Part shown: positions 7,379 to 15,252 of the stretch, piece by piece
How positions within the stretch are numbered: position 1 is the stretch's first letter
Layout: every line of letters starts with the position of its first letter
NCBI RefSeq assembly: GCF_003568865.1
Contig: NZ_CP031115.1
Span: 744,001-808,000, forward strand
Direction of reading: 5' to 3'
Length of the DNA stretch: 64,000 nucleotides
DNA from: Rubrobacter indicoceani
GTDB taxonomy: Bacteria > Actinomycetota > Rubrobacteria > Rubrobacterales > Rubrobacteraceae
The notes under the pieces: model-generated
Databases searched by the model: none
What the model saw: only the letters and a program-made list of their open reading frames with translations
What the model was told of the DNA's origin: nothing
Program-made: the position numbers and the translations under genes

Positions 7379-8332
7379 ATGGAAGTACGGGGTTTCCATC
7401 ATACATCGTCGGTGAGCGCGGAGATCGGGGAGAACGTCCGGTTTTACACGCGGGTTCTCGGGATGCGCTTTGTCTACAGGTCCGTAAACCAGGACGACGT
7501 TTCGATGTACCACCTTGCGTACGGGGATGGGGCGGCGAAGTCCGGGGCGGTCGTGACCTTTTTCGACATTCCGAACGCCGCGCCGAACCGGGCGGGAAGG
7601 GGCGAGGTCGCTAACATCGCGCTGCGCGTACCGGACCGCGAGGCGCTCGGCTGGTGGGTCGGGCGTTTCGGGGAGCTTGGCGTTTCGTCCGGCGAGGTCG
7701 AGGATCGCTACGACGGACGGGCGAAGCTTGACTTCCGGGATAGCGAGGGACACCGGATGAGCCTTGTTGCGGACGGGGGCGAGGGGATGGAGCCGGGCGA
7801 GCCGTGGACGGGAGAGGGGGTCCCCGAGGAGTACGCGGTGCGCGGCATAGAGAGCTCGGTCATGGTCGTCGGGAACGTCGGGGCGTCGGAGGTGGTGCTG
7901 GTCGATGTGCTGGGTTTCCGGCGGTCGGAGGAGTACAGGGCCGACGGAAATCGCATCGTTGTCTTTGAAAGCGGGGTCGGCGGTCCGGGTACGGAGGTTC
8001 ACGTCGCAGAGCGTCCCGAACTGCAGCGGGCGCGTCCGGGCGCGGGAGGCGTGCATCACATCGCGTTCCGGGTAAAAGACGAAGAAGAGATAACCCGCTG
8101 GGCCGAGCGCGTGAGCAAGGTCGGGCTGCCGAACAGCGGGGTCGTTGACCGCGACTTCTTCAAGAGCGTATACTTCCGCGAGCCGGGTGGCGTTCTGTTC
8201 GAGATCGCAACGGACGAACCCGGCTGGGCCAAGGACGGTCTTGAAACCCTGGGCGAAAGGCTTGTGCTTCCACACTTCATGGAGGCCAACCGCAAGGAGA
8301 TAGAGGCGAACCTTAAGCCGATCCCGGCCTGA
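7379..8332 (+). CDS. Ring-cleaving dioxygenase, VOC superfamily (MhqO-like)
   Basis: A 317-residue protein with two vicinal-oxygen-chelate modules. The first starts GFHHTSSVSAEIGENVRFYT and the second GVHHIAFRVKDEEEITRWAE, with a metal-ligand Glu in VLFEIATDEPG near the C-terminus. The arrangement fits Fe/Mn ring-cleaving dioxygenases of the MhqO/MhqA type that open hydroquinones or catechols. ATG 7379 is chosen because GGAG precedes it; an upstream in-frame GTG at 7361 has none. It is divergent from marR with two palindromes between, and followed by a WrbA-type quinone reductase, which together suggest quinone-stress defence. The actual substrate is unproven. Confidence 0.8.
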   Translation: MEVRGFHHTSSVSAEIGENVRFYTRVLGMRFVYRSVNQDDVSMYHLAYGDGAAKSGAVVTFFDIPNAAPNRAGRGEVANIALRVPDREALGWWVGRFGELGVSSGEVEDRYDGRAKLDFRDSEGHRMSLVADGGEGMEPGEPWTGEGVPEEYAVRGIESSVMVVGNVGASEVVLVDVLGFRRSEEYRADGNRIVVFESGVGGPGTEVHVAERPELQRARPGAGGVHHIAFRVKDEEEITRWAERVSKVGLPNSGVVDRDFFKSVYFREPGGVLFEIATDEPGWAKDGLETLGERLVLPHFMEANRKEIEANLKPIPA

Positions 8333-8435
8333 AAATTCCCGGTTTTGTGAAAAGTTACTCATAATAACGGGGTAACCGTGGGTAAAGAGACAGTTGAAGT
8401 ACAACGGACAACGTGAAAACAGGAGAGATAGAAAA

Positions 8436-9038
8436 ATGGCGAACGTAGCAGTGGTTTATTACAGCAGCACGGGCAACGTCTACGAGTTGGCGCGGGCCGT
8501 CGTGGACGGGGCGGAGTCCGCCGGTGCGGAAGTGCGGTTCAGGAGGGCTCGGGAGCTGGCCCCGGAAGAGGCGATACAGAGCAACGAGGCTTGGGCGAAG
8601 CACGTCGAAGAGACAAAGGACGTTCCGGTTGCTCAGTCGGAGGATCTTGAGTGGGCGGACGCGTTTGCGTTCGGGACGCCGACGCGGTACGGGAACGTTT
8701 CGGCGCAGCTCAAGCAGTTCATAGACGCGCAGGGTGGTCTATGGGCGCAGGGGCTTCTGGCGGACAAGGCGGCGAGCGTCTTCACGAGCGCCTCGACGCC
8801 TCACGGCGGTCAGGAGGGAACGCTGCTCTCGATGTACGCCATCTTCGCTCACTGGGGTTCGATCATCGTCCCGACCGGCTACACCTCCGATGAGATCAAC
8901 GCCATCGGAAACCCCTACGGCGTCAGCTCCACCGACGGCGGTGTAACCGGAAACGGCGGTCCGAGCAAAGAAGAACTGGCCGCGGCCCGTTACCTCGGCC
9001 AGCGCCTCGCTCAGAAGGCCGCGCTTCTCGCTGCATAA
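8436..9038 (+). CDS. wrbA: NAD(P)H:quinone oxidoreductase, WrbA type
   Basis: A 200-residue flavodoxin-like protein of the WrbA family, which reduces quinones by two electrons to hydroquinones with FMN and NAD(P)H. FMN-binding YYSSTGN is at residues 9-15, TPTRYGNVSAQLKQFID around 78-94, GGLW near 98 and the family hallmark TPHGGQE around 118-124. ATG 8436 follows AGGAGAG. It is downstream of the ring-cleaving dioxygenase and ends in a strong terminator, so the pair likely forms one response unit in which WrbA feeds hydroquinones to the dioxygenase. Confidence 0.9.
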   Translation: MANVAVVYYSSTGNVYELARAVVDGAESAGAEVRFRRARELAPEEAIQSNEAWAKHVEETKDVPVAQSEDLEWADAFAFGTPTRYGNVSAQLKQFIDAQGGLWAQGLLADKAASVFTSASTPHGGQEGTLLSMYAIFAHWGSIIVPTGYTSDEINAIGNPYGVSSTDGGVTGNGGPSKEELAAARYLGQRLAQKAALLAA

Positions 9039-9060
9039 AGGAGCTTTGCAGCAGAACAGA

Positions 9061-9095
9061 AGCCCCGCTCCGTAACCCGGAGGCGGGGCTTTTTC
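9061..9095 (+). terminator. Rho-independent terminator after wrbA
   Basis: AGCCCCGCTCCG and CGGAGGCGGGGCT pair as a GC-rich stem (9061-9090) with a short loop, followed by TTTTTCG. It closes the dioxygenase-wrbA unit, and its complement lies near the 3' end of convergent ispH. Confidence 0.9.
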
Positions 9096-9113
9096 GTGTT
9101 TCGGGCTGCGGGT

Positions 9114-10352
9114 CTAGGTCGTCGGCAGCTGGAGGACTTCGTCTATAGAGATATCGCGGGCTTCGAGGATGTTCTTTATGGCGAGGCCGATCTGGGAGTT
9201 CGGTGTCGAGGCCCCGGCGGTAAGGCCGACGCGCACCGGGCCGTCGGGGAGCCAGCCGGGTTCTTCGATCTCCTCGCGAGCGTCGAGCGGGGTGCCGGGT
9301 GGCTTGTGGTCAATAACGTCGCCCCGGATGCACTCGCCGTTTGTGATGTGGTAACTCCTCGGGACGCGCTCCTTGGCGATGATGGCGAGGTTGTTTGTGT
9401 TGGAGGAGTTGTAGCCCCCGATTATCACCATCACGTCGAGGTCGTGTTCCAGCAGCCCGAACAGCGCATCCTGCCGGTCCTGGGTTGCCGAGCAGATGGT
9501 GTCGAAGAGATCGAAGTGGTCCGCGATCTCATCTTCGCCGTAGCGGTCGACCATCGCCTTGCGAAGCTCCTCCCCGACCGCCATCGTCTCCTTCATCAGC
9601 ATCGTCGTCTGGTTTGCGACCCCGACGCGCCTGAGGTCCGTGTCCGGGTCGAAGTCCGGTCCCATACCGTGTGAGAGCCTCTCGCGCAGTTCGGTCGCGT
9701 CTATCTTCTGCCGGATAAAGTCCGTAACGAAAGCCGTCTCCGTCAGGTTGCGCACGACAAGCCACTTCCCGTTGCCGCCGTCTATGTTCGTCTGGGAGGC
9801 GGTTGCCTTCGTCTCCTCGTGGTAGTACTTGCCATGGATTATCGAGGTGAAGTCGCGCCGGGCGTAGTCCTTTACGCGCTTCCAGACCGAGAGAACCGAG
9901 CCGCAGGTTGTATCCACGACGATGCAGCCCTTGTTGCGGAGTTCCGTCACCCACTCGATAGGCGCGCCGAAGGCGGGGAGGATGATCACGTCTTCCGGGC
10001 CGAGGTCGGAGAACTTCTCGTCCGGACGACCGTCGAAGCCTTCCGAGAGGAACTTGATGCCCATCTCGCGCAGTCGGTCGTTCATGGAGAGGTTGTGGAT
10101 CATATCCCCGGTTATGTAGATGTCACGGTCGGGGAAACGCTCGCGGGTCTGGAAAGCGTAGTCAACGGCCCGGTCCACACCGTAGCAGAAGCCGAACTCG
10201 TCGGCGATGCGGATGGAGACCTCGCCAAACTCGCCGTAGTTGCCGTTTTCGCGGAAGCGGTCCACTATCTCCGAGCGGTAATCCCGGTCCAGCAAGTGCT
10301 GAATGTCGCCCCGCATCTTGAACCCGCGCCTGTAATAGTTCTCCTGCTTCAC
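9114..10352 (-). CDS. ispH: 4-hydroxy-3-methylbut-2-enyl diphosphate reductase, long form
   Basis: A 412-residue IspH (LytB) of the long type, compared with about 310 in E. coli; long forms are known from cyanobacteria and plants. It makes IPP and DMAPP, the last step of the MEP pathway. The three [4Fe-4S] cysteines are Cys56 (GFCYGVD), Cys150 (DTTCGSV) and Cys287 (DTICSATQDRQ). The HEE segment (178-180) and SSNTNN match substrate-binding motifs. The roughly 50-residue N-terminal extension and the insert around 200-240 account for the extra length. ispD and ispF lie later in the same window. It is monocistronic and convergent with the quinone genes. Confidence 0.93.
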   Translation of the reverse strand: MKQENYYRRGFKMRGDIQHLLDRDYRSEIVDRFRENGNYGEFGEVSIRIADEFGFCYGVDRAVDYAFQTRERFPDRDIYITGDMIHNLSMNDRLREMGIKFLSEGFDGRPDEKFSDLGPEDVIILPAFGAPIEWVTELRNKGCIVVDTTCGSVLSVWKRVKDYARRDFTSIIHGKYYHEETKATASQTNIDGGNGKWLVVRNLTETAFVTDFIRQKIDATELRERLSHGMGPDFDPDTDLRRVGVANQTTMLMKETMAVGEELRKAMVDRYGEDEIADHFDLFDTICSATQDRQDALFGLLEHDLDVMVIIGGYNSSNTNNLAIIAKERVPRSYHITNGECIRGDVIDHKPPGTPLDAREEIEEPGWLPDGPVRVGLTAGASTPNSQIGLAIKNILEARDISIDEVLQLPTT

Positions 10353-10465
10353 GCCTCACCTCTCGCGCCCTCGACCTGTTGGAAGATTTGCTTCATGCTC
10401 CCGGAGTTTAACTTATCGGGCGGCTTTGGTAGGGGAGAGGAGTAACAGCCGGACCGGAAAGTGAA

Positions 10466-10488
10466 GATTCGTTAAGCGTGAACGAATC
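10466..10488. promoter_or_regulatory. Inverted repeat GATTCGTT-N7-AACGAATC
   Basis: Perfect 8-base arms with a 7-base spacer lie between divergent ispH and the response-regulator gene. There is no T-run, so it is more likely a protein-binding site than a terminator. The binding protein is unknown. Confidence 0.45.
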
Positions 10489-10536
10489 CCCCCGAAATGG
10501 TAGCGCGCGGGAAACACGGGTGTAAAATACCCGCTT

Positions 10537-10932
10537 GTGGAAAGAGGCAGGCGCACAATCATGGTTGCCGACGATGACCCGGCGTTCCTCGACACCGCAA
10601 CAGGTGTGCTGGAGAGAGCGGGTTACCGTGTCGTGCGGGCGCAGGACGGGCAGCACGCCCTCCAGGAAGCTCTCAGCCGCAAGGTAGACCTGATCGTTCT
10701 CGATGTCTCGATGCCGCAGCTCGGCGGAGTGCAGGCTTGTCACTGCCTGAAGGCGATGCCGAAGACGGCGAAGATACCGGTTATCCTCACGACCTCCAAA
10801 AAGGACCCGCAGGCCCGAACGCTCGCCGAGCATATGCAGGGTTCGGTAAAGGTGCTGCGCAAGCCGTTTGAAGAAGACGAACTCCTCTCGACCGTGAGCG
10901 GCTGTCTTGCCCGCCCGAAGTCCCTGATCTGA
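10537..10932 (+). CDS. Stand-alone response regulator receiver protein
   Basis: A 131-residue CheY-like receiver domain without an output domain. Acidic residues DDD follow the first strand (IMVADDDPAF), the phospho-acceptor Asp is in LIVLDVSMP, the conserved Thr in ILTTS and the Lys in LRKPF. No kinase gene is next to it. Start GTG 10537 lies 8 bases after a TAAAAT -10 (10523-10528), so the mRNA would be leaderless or nearly so. An ATG at 10561 is an alternative but would remove part of the first strand's lead-in. Confidence 0.85.
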   Translation: MERGRRTIMVADDDPAFLDTATGVLERAGYRVVRAQDGQHALQEALSRKVDLIVLDVSMPQLGGVQACHCLKAMPKTAKIPVILTTSKKDPQARTLAEHMQGSVKVLRKPFEEDELLSTVSGCLARPKSLI

Positions 10933-10983
10933 CCCCGGCCCCCGGGGAGCCGGAACCTTTGGTGTGAATTCCTCTCCGAATCC

Positions 10984-12138
10984 CTACGCGGGATACGTTC
11001 CCGAAAGCGTCCGGTCGAGAACCTCGAAGAGACGCGCTACGTCGCGCTCGTCGTTGTATATGTGAGGCGAGACGCGGATGCTCCCGCCGCGCACGCTCAC
11101 AAAGACCCCTTCAGCGGCGAGGCGGGCGGCGAGGTCCTCCGGGGCGTCGGGGCCGAGCCCGAGGCCGATCACATGCCGACACCGCCGCTCTTTCGGGACG
11201 GTTTCTATGCCTCGTTTCCCCGCTTCTTCCTCGATAAGGTCGGTGAGCTTCCCGGCGGTCTCCGAGATGTTTTCGACGCCCCAGTCAAGGATGTGGCGCA
11301 GCGCCTCCGTCGCCATCGGCAGAAGGATGAAGTTGCTCCGCTCGCCGACGTCGTAGCGTCGGGCGCCGGGCTGAAAGTCGCTCGTGTACTCGGAGAGGTC
11401 GGAGAACTTCTCGCTGCCCGCGCGGTTGATCCAGTTGTGTTCGATGGGCCTTCCGTTCCGATGGTCGCCCCGGACGTGCATGAACCCGACCCCGTACGGC
11501 CCGAGCAGCCACTTGTACGCCGCCGCCACAAGAAAGTCCGGCCTCGCCCCCGTCACGTCGAACGGATGCGCCCCGAGCGACTGAATGGCGTCCACCACAA
11601 AGGCCGCCCCGACCTCGCGCGCTCGCTCTCCGATGGCGACGAGGTCCAGAAGCGAGCCGTCCGTCCAGTGGCAGTTCGGGACCGCCACGACGGCCACGCC
11701 CGTGTCGAGCGCCGCAAGCACGGCGCCCGTCCAGTCGTGGTCGGGCGGGCGCGGGACGGTTACGAGCTTCGCTCCGCGTTCTCCGGCCAGCTCGCGCCAC
11801 GGATAGACGTTCGAGGGAAATTGCCCTTCAAGAACTACGATGCTGCTCCCTTTCTCGACGGGGACGTTCGCTGCAGCGACGGCGATGCCGTAGCTTACGG
11901 AAGGAATAAGGGCCACGCCGTCCGCCTCGCCGCCGACCAGCCGGGCAAAGAGGTCGCGGCTCTTCTCCACCTCCTCGAAAAAGGCCGCGGGTGGAATCTC
12001 CCACGGCCTCGAGCACTGCGCCAGCGCCCGCTCGCCGGCCTCGCGCACCGGACGTAGCTGCGGCGACATGTACGAACAGTTAAGGTACGCGATATCGTCG
12101 GGGACCTCGAAAAGCCTTCGAGCGTTGTCCGGGATCAC
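10984..12138 (-). CDS. Class V-fold PLP-dependent aminotransferase
   Basis: A 384-residue PLP enzyme of the cysteine desulfurase/aminotransferase class V fold. Features are IAYLNCSYMSPQ at the N-terminus, VVDAIQSLGAHPFD holding the PLP-ring Asp (about 190), and the Schiff-base Lys in AAYKWLLGPYG (about 212). It is not a canonical IscS/SufS, because the catalytic Cys loop is absent near the C-terminus; an isopenicillin-N-epimerase-like or kynureninase-like role is possible. Its start overlaps the stop of the preceding carotenoid desaturase by ATGA-type overlap, so it sits at the end of the carotenoid operon, which may or may not be functional linkage. Confidence 0.8.
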   Translation of the reverse strand: MIPDNARRLFEVPDDIAYLNCSYMSPQLRPVREAGERALAQCSRPWEIPPAAFFEEVEKSRDLFARLVGGEADGVALIPSVSYGIAVAAANVPVEKGSSIVVLEGQFPSNVYPWRELAGERGAKLVTVPRPPDHDWTGAVLAALDTGVAVVAVPNCHWTDGSLLDLVAIGERAREVGAAFVVDAIQSLGAHPFDVTGARPDFLVAAAYKWLLGPYGVGFMHVRGDHRNGRPIEHNWINRAGSEKFSDLSEYTSDFQPGARRYDVGERSNFILLPMATEALRHILDWGVENISETAGKLTDLIEEEAGKRGIETVPKERRCRHVIGLGLGPDAPEDLAARLAAEGVFVSVRGGSIRVSPHIYNDERDVARLFEVLDRTLSGTYPA

Positions 12139-13544
12139 GTCCGTCCTCCTCCGTGTTTAAGCTTTTTCAGCAGCCTGTCGGTTGAGATCATGGCCCCGCC
12201 GAGCACCGCCGGGATGCCGCCGCCCGGATGCACCGCCGCCCCGACCCGCCAGAGCCAGGGCCGCCTCCGGTCGTTGTAGCGCGGGGTGTGAAACGGCCCG
12301 CTCCTCCAGAACGCCCGGCTTCTCCCGTAGAGCGCACCCCCCGAGCCGCCCCGCTCCGAGAAGTACCGGGGATGCAGCGTGGTCTCGCCCGTGAAGTAGT
12401 CCGTCGCCGGGCGCGAAAGACCGACCGATCTGGAGATGCGCTCTATCTCCCGCTCCACGAAACCCTCCGAAAGACTGTAAGCCCGTCCGTCCGGCGGGGC
12501 GGTGAGCAGCAGCGCGAGCGTTGGTTTTCTGTTCGGGTAGATCTCGCCGGGGGCGTAGTAGTTCACGAAGGCCATCGTCTGGGGCGGTAGGGTGTTTTCG
12601 TCGAGGCTCCGGTGCAGGTCCCCCGGCCTATCCGGTAGAACGACCGAGTGGGGCGGCAGGTCCAGCTCCCGGTCCAGCGCGGCGTATACGGCGATGCCGG
12701 AGCAGGTGAGGCTTCCGCGCCGCTCCCTTCCCGGCAGGAGAAGGGATTCAAGGCCGTCTTCGTCTATCGCCCCGACAACGACGTCGGCCCGGTATTCGCC
12801 GGAGACCGTCGTTACCCTGCCCTCCGAGAGGCCGACGACCGGTTCTGAGAGTCGGATCTCTGCGCCCGAGTCGCTCGCCAGATTCCGAAGCGCAAGGACC
12901 GTCTCGTAGACGCCGCCCTCCGGCACGTAGACCCCGTCGCGAGACATAACAGCGGGCATCGAGGCGTAGAGTGCGGGCGTCTCCGTCGGTCCGACCCCGG
13001 CGTTGAGGGTGTGGATCGCGATGATCTCCCTTAAACCCTCCGGCATCCAGTCAAGCGAACCGAGGTAGCTTTTGGTGGTGAGTCGTCGCCCGTAGGTTTT
13101 CAGCAGCGAGACGAGGGCGGGGAGCGTCCGGCGGTCGAGCGGGTCTGCGGTGAGGAGGTTGGTGATCTCCGGCCCCAGCACCCCGTGTTCGCGCTCGAAC
13201 CTGCGCCACGCATCGTGCCACCTGTGGCCCTCCCCGACGGGGAGCGAGACCGACTCCCTCCTGAAGTGATACCGACCGACCTCCGGCATCCGCAGCAGGT
13301 TCAGGCGGGCGGCGTCCGGGATGGGGCCGTTTTCTGCACAGCGCGACAGGAACCCGTGCCAGACGCCGGGGAAGGTGAAGAGCGACGGCCCGGTATCTAT
13401 TCTCTGTCCGGCCACCTGGATGCGCCGGCTCTTTCCCCCGACGTAGTCAGCCGCCTCGACAACGGTTACCCTGTGTCCGGCTCGGGCGAGAAGCGCGGCC
13501 GCCGCAAGACCGCCGATCCCGGCCCCGATCACGACGACCCTCAC
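12135..13544 (-). CDS. crtD: Carotenoid desaturase, CrtI/CrtD family
   Basis: A 469-residue FAD-dependent desaturase. The dinucleotide motif VVIGAGIGGLAAAALLARAGHRV is at residues 4-26 and GGKS follows at about 37-40. The C-terminal flavin motif is seen in GAAVHPGGGIPAVLGGAMIS. The family covers phytoene desaturase (CrtI) and 3,4-desaturase (CrtD). Overlap with a UbiA-type prenyltransferase, with a CruF-like hydratase gene divergent next to it, points to the 3,4-desaturase of C50 bacterioruberin synthesis; this assignment rests on context. Overlapping starts and stops show one polycistronic unit. Confidence 0.75.
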   Translation of the reverse strand: MRVVVIGAGIGGLAAAALLARAGHRVTVVEAADYVGGKSRRIQVAGQRIDTGPSLFTFPGVWHGFLSRCAENGPIPDAARLNLLRMPEVGRYHFRRESVSLPVGEGHRWHDAWRRFEREHGVLGPEITNLLTADPLDRRTLPALVSLLKTYGRRLTTKSYLGSLDWMPEGLREIIAIHTLNAGVGPTETPALYASMPAVMSRDGVYVPEGGVYETVLALRNLASDSGAEIRLSEPVVGLSEGRVTTVSGEYRADVVVGAIDEDGLESLLLPGRERRGSLTCSGIAVYAALDRELDLPPHSVVLPDRPGDLHRSLDENTLPPQTMAFVNYYAPGEIYPNRKPTLALLLTAPPDGRAYSLSEGFVEREIERISRSVGLSRPATDYFTGETTLHPRYFSERGGSGGALYGRSRAFWRSGPFHTPRYNDRRRPWLWRVGAAVHPGGGIPAVLGGAMISTDRLLKKLKHGGGRT

Positions 13545-14383
13545 GGATACGCCCCGAGCGTCAGGGCCGCGACGAGCAACACCCCGGCGAACGTCCCGGC
13601 GACGTAGGGAAAGGCGATGGAGTAGCGGTAGAGCCTGTGCCCCGTCTCCGGCAGGGGCGAGCGGTACATACCGAGCAGCAGAAACCCCGCGATGGCGGCG
13701 TTCACGAGCGCGACGGGCAGGCTTACAAAGGCGAAAAGCGCCGTCGCGGCAAGCCAGAACGCCCCGCTCCAGAGGACGACGCCCCGGGCGTTCAGGGCCA
13801 CGGCGGTCGTGCGTATCCCGGCGGCGCGGTCCTCGCAGATGTCCTGCACGGCGTCGAAGGTGTGCTTGGCGCAGCTCCAGGACATCAGGCCGAGCGCGGC
13901 GGCCCAGACCGGGGAAGCCCCGAGCGCGAGAGGCGTGAAGACCAGCGGGAAGGCGTAGGCGGCGTTGCTCAGCGAGTCGAGGTAGGGCCGGGCCTTGAAC
14001 CGCAGGGGCGGCACCGAATAGAAAACAAACACCAGCACGTACAGGAGCATCCAGACCAGAGCCGACGCCGGAAGAAAAAAGACGAAGTACAGAAGAAACG
14101 GCAGGTTCGTCGCGACCACCCCGAAAAGGATGAGCCGCACCTCGGAGGACGTTATCCGCGCCCCTTCGAGCGAGCCCTTGCGGGGGTTCTGCGCGTCCGT
14201 CTCCTGATCGAAAACATCGTTTGTACCGTAGATCAGGAGGTTGAACGGCAGCGTTACCCAGAGCAGTACCGGCACCACGCGCCAGTCGAAGAGTTCACCG
14301 GCGAGCCACATCCCGACGATGGTCGTGCCGATGGTGTTGACCCAGAGGACGGGCCGGGAGATGTGGATTAGTCGGGAGAGCAC
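13541..14383 (-). CDS. UbiA-family prenyltransferase (lycopene elongase-like)
   Basis: A 280-residue, about nine-helix UbiA prenyltransferase. The first Asp motif NDVFDQETD is at residues 55-63 and the second DAVQDICED at 177-185, both needed for Mg-diphosphate binding. Next to a desaturase and a CruF-like gene, the best reading is a lycopene elongase (LyeJ/CrtEb type) adding C5 units from DMAPP to lycopene ends. The start is GTG at 14383, 6 bases after a minus-strand TAATAT, so the mRNA is probably leaderless. The stop overlaps crtD as ATGA. Confidence 0.8.
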   Translation of the reverse strand: MLSRLIHISRPVLWVNTIGTTIVGMWLAGELFDWRVVPVLLWVTLPFNLLIYGTNDVFDQETDAQNPRKGSLEGARITSSEVRLILFGVVATNLPFLLYFVFFLPASALVWMLLYVLVFVFYSVPPLRFKARPYLDSLSNAAYAFPLVFTPLALGASPVWAAALGLMSWSCAKHTFDAVQDICEDRAAGIRTTAVALNARGVVLWSGAFWLAATALFAFVSLPVALVNAAIAGFLLLGMYRSPLPETGHRLYRYSIAFPYVAGTFAGVLLVAALTLGAYP

Positions 14384-14400
14384 GTTGGTATATTAGCAGC
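14384..14400. promoter_or_regulatory. Overlapping divergent -10 boxes in 17-bp gap
   Basis: Plus-strand TATATT (14389-14394), with an extended TGG before it, is followed by 6 bases and GTG 14401. Minus-strand TAATAT (14395-14390) is followed by 6 bases and GTG 14383. The two boxes share five bases, and both transcripts would begin at the start codon. Confidence 0.65.
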
Positions 14401-15192
14401 GTGGATTACGCTTCAAGGCAACGGCTCTCACTGGCCCGGACGCTCTCGAAGACCCCGAAACCGCTGCTCGCGGCGGCTTTCGCGTTCTTTGTGGCCGCGC
14501 TTTTCGCCTCGGCTTTCCCGGACGCTCCGGGGCGCGCCTGGACCTCGCTTCTGGCCACGCTGGCGATGGCGCTGCCGGCCTTTGTCGCCCTTGTCGGGTA
14601 TCTCGGGGCTCGTTCGGGGCTTATCGCCCTCTTTACGCTCGGTCTTTTCGGCTATGCGATAGAGGCGGTCGGGGTCGTAACGGGCTTTCCTTACGGCGGA
14701 TTTGAATACTCCGATGCGCTCGGCGGTAAGTTCTTCGGCCTCGTGCCGTACCTGCTCCCGGTCTCCTACGTCCCGCTCGTCATCGGGGCGGTCGGGGCGG
14801 CCTGGCGGTTCGGTTCGTCGCGGCTCGCGTGGGTTTTCAGGTCCGCGCTGCTGCTTATACTTCTCGACGGCGTCCTTGACCCCGGCGCGGTGCAGCTCGG
14901 TTTCTGGAGCTGGTCTGAGGATGGCCTGTACTACGGAGTCCCGCTCTCCAACTACTTCGGCTGGCTTCTCTCCGGAGTGATCGCCTCCTACCTGCTGACG
15001 CTGTTCACCCGCTTCGGACGCTCGGATGTCCTGCCCCGGGCCGGGATGCTCGACGGGGCCATACTCGGCCTTGCATTCTGGATCGGGGTGGCGGTCTTCG
15101 GGGGGCTTGTGATCCCGGTCGTTCTGGGTATCTCTCTGTTCGTCTACCTCATCCACGCCCGCTCGCGGCTCCCGAGAGGCGCAAGGGTTTAA
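14401..15192 (+). CDS. cruF: CruF-like carotenoid hydratase (DUF422 family)
   Basis: A 263-residue membrane protein with about seven helices. The family signature runs YAIEAVGVVTGFPYGGFEYSD (about 80-100), with GLVPYLLPVSYVP and LLDGVLDPGAVQLGFWSW following. These match the carotenoid biosynthesis family (DUF422) that includes the bisanhydrobacterioruberin hydratase CruF. It is divergent from the elongase-desaturase pair across 17 bases, and the three together are the known set for turning lycopene into bacterioruberin. GTG start is leaderless. Enzyme activity itself is inferred. Confidence 0.8.
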   Translation: MDYASRQRLSLARTLSKTPKPLLAAAFAFFVAALFASAFPDAPGRAWTSLLATLAMALPAFVALVGYLGARSGLIALFTLGLFGYAIEAVGVVTGFPYGGFEYSDALGGKFFGLVPYLLPVSYVPLVIGAVGAAWRFGSSRLAWVFRSALLLILLDGVLDPGAVQLGFWSWSEDGLYYGVPLSNYFGWLLSGVIASYLLTLFTRFGRSDVLPRAGMLDGAILGLAFWIGVAVFGGLVIPVVLGISLFVYLIHARSRLPRGARV

Positions 15193-15252
15193 ACTCAGAG
15201 CGGTCAGAGCCGGAACACACGGCCCGAAAAAGTGGAAAGCGAGGAAACCGGG

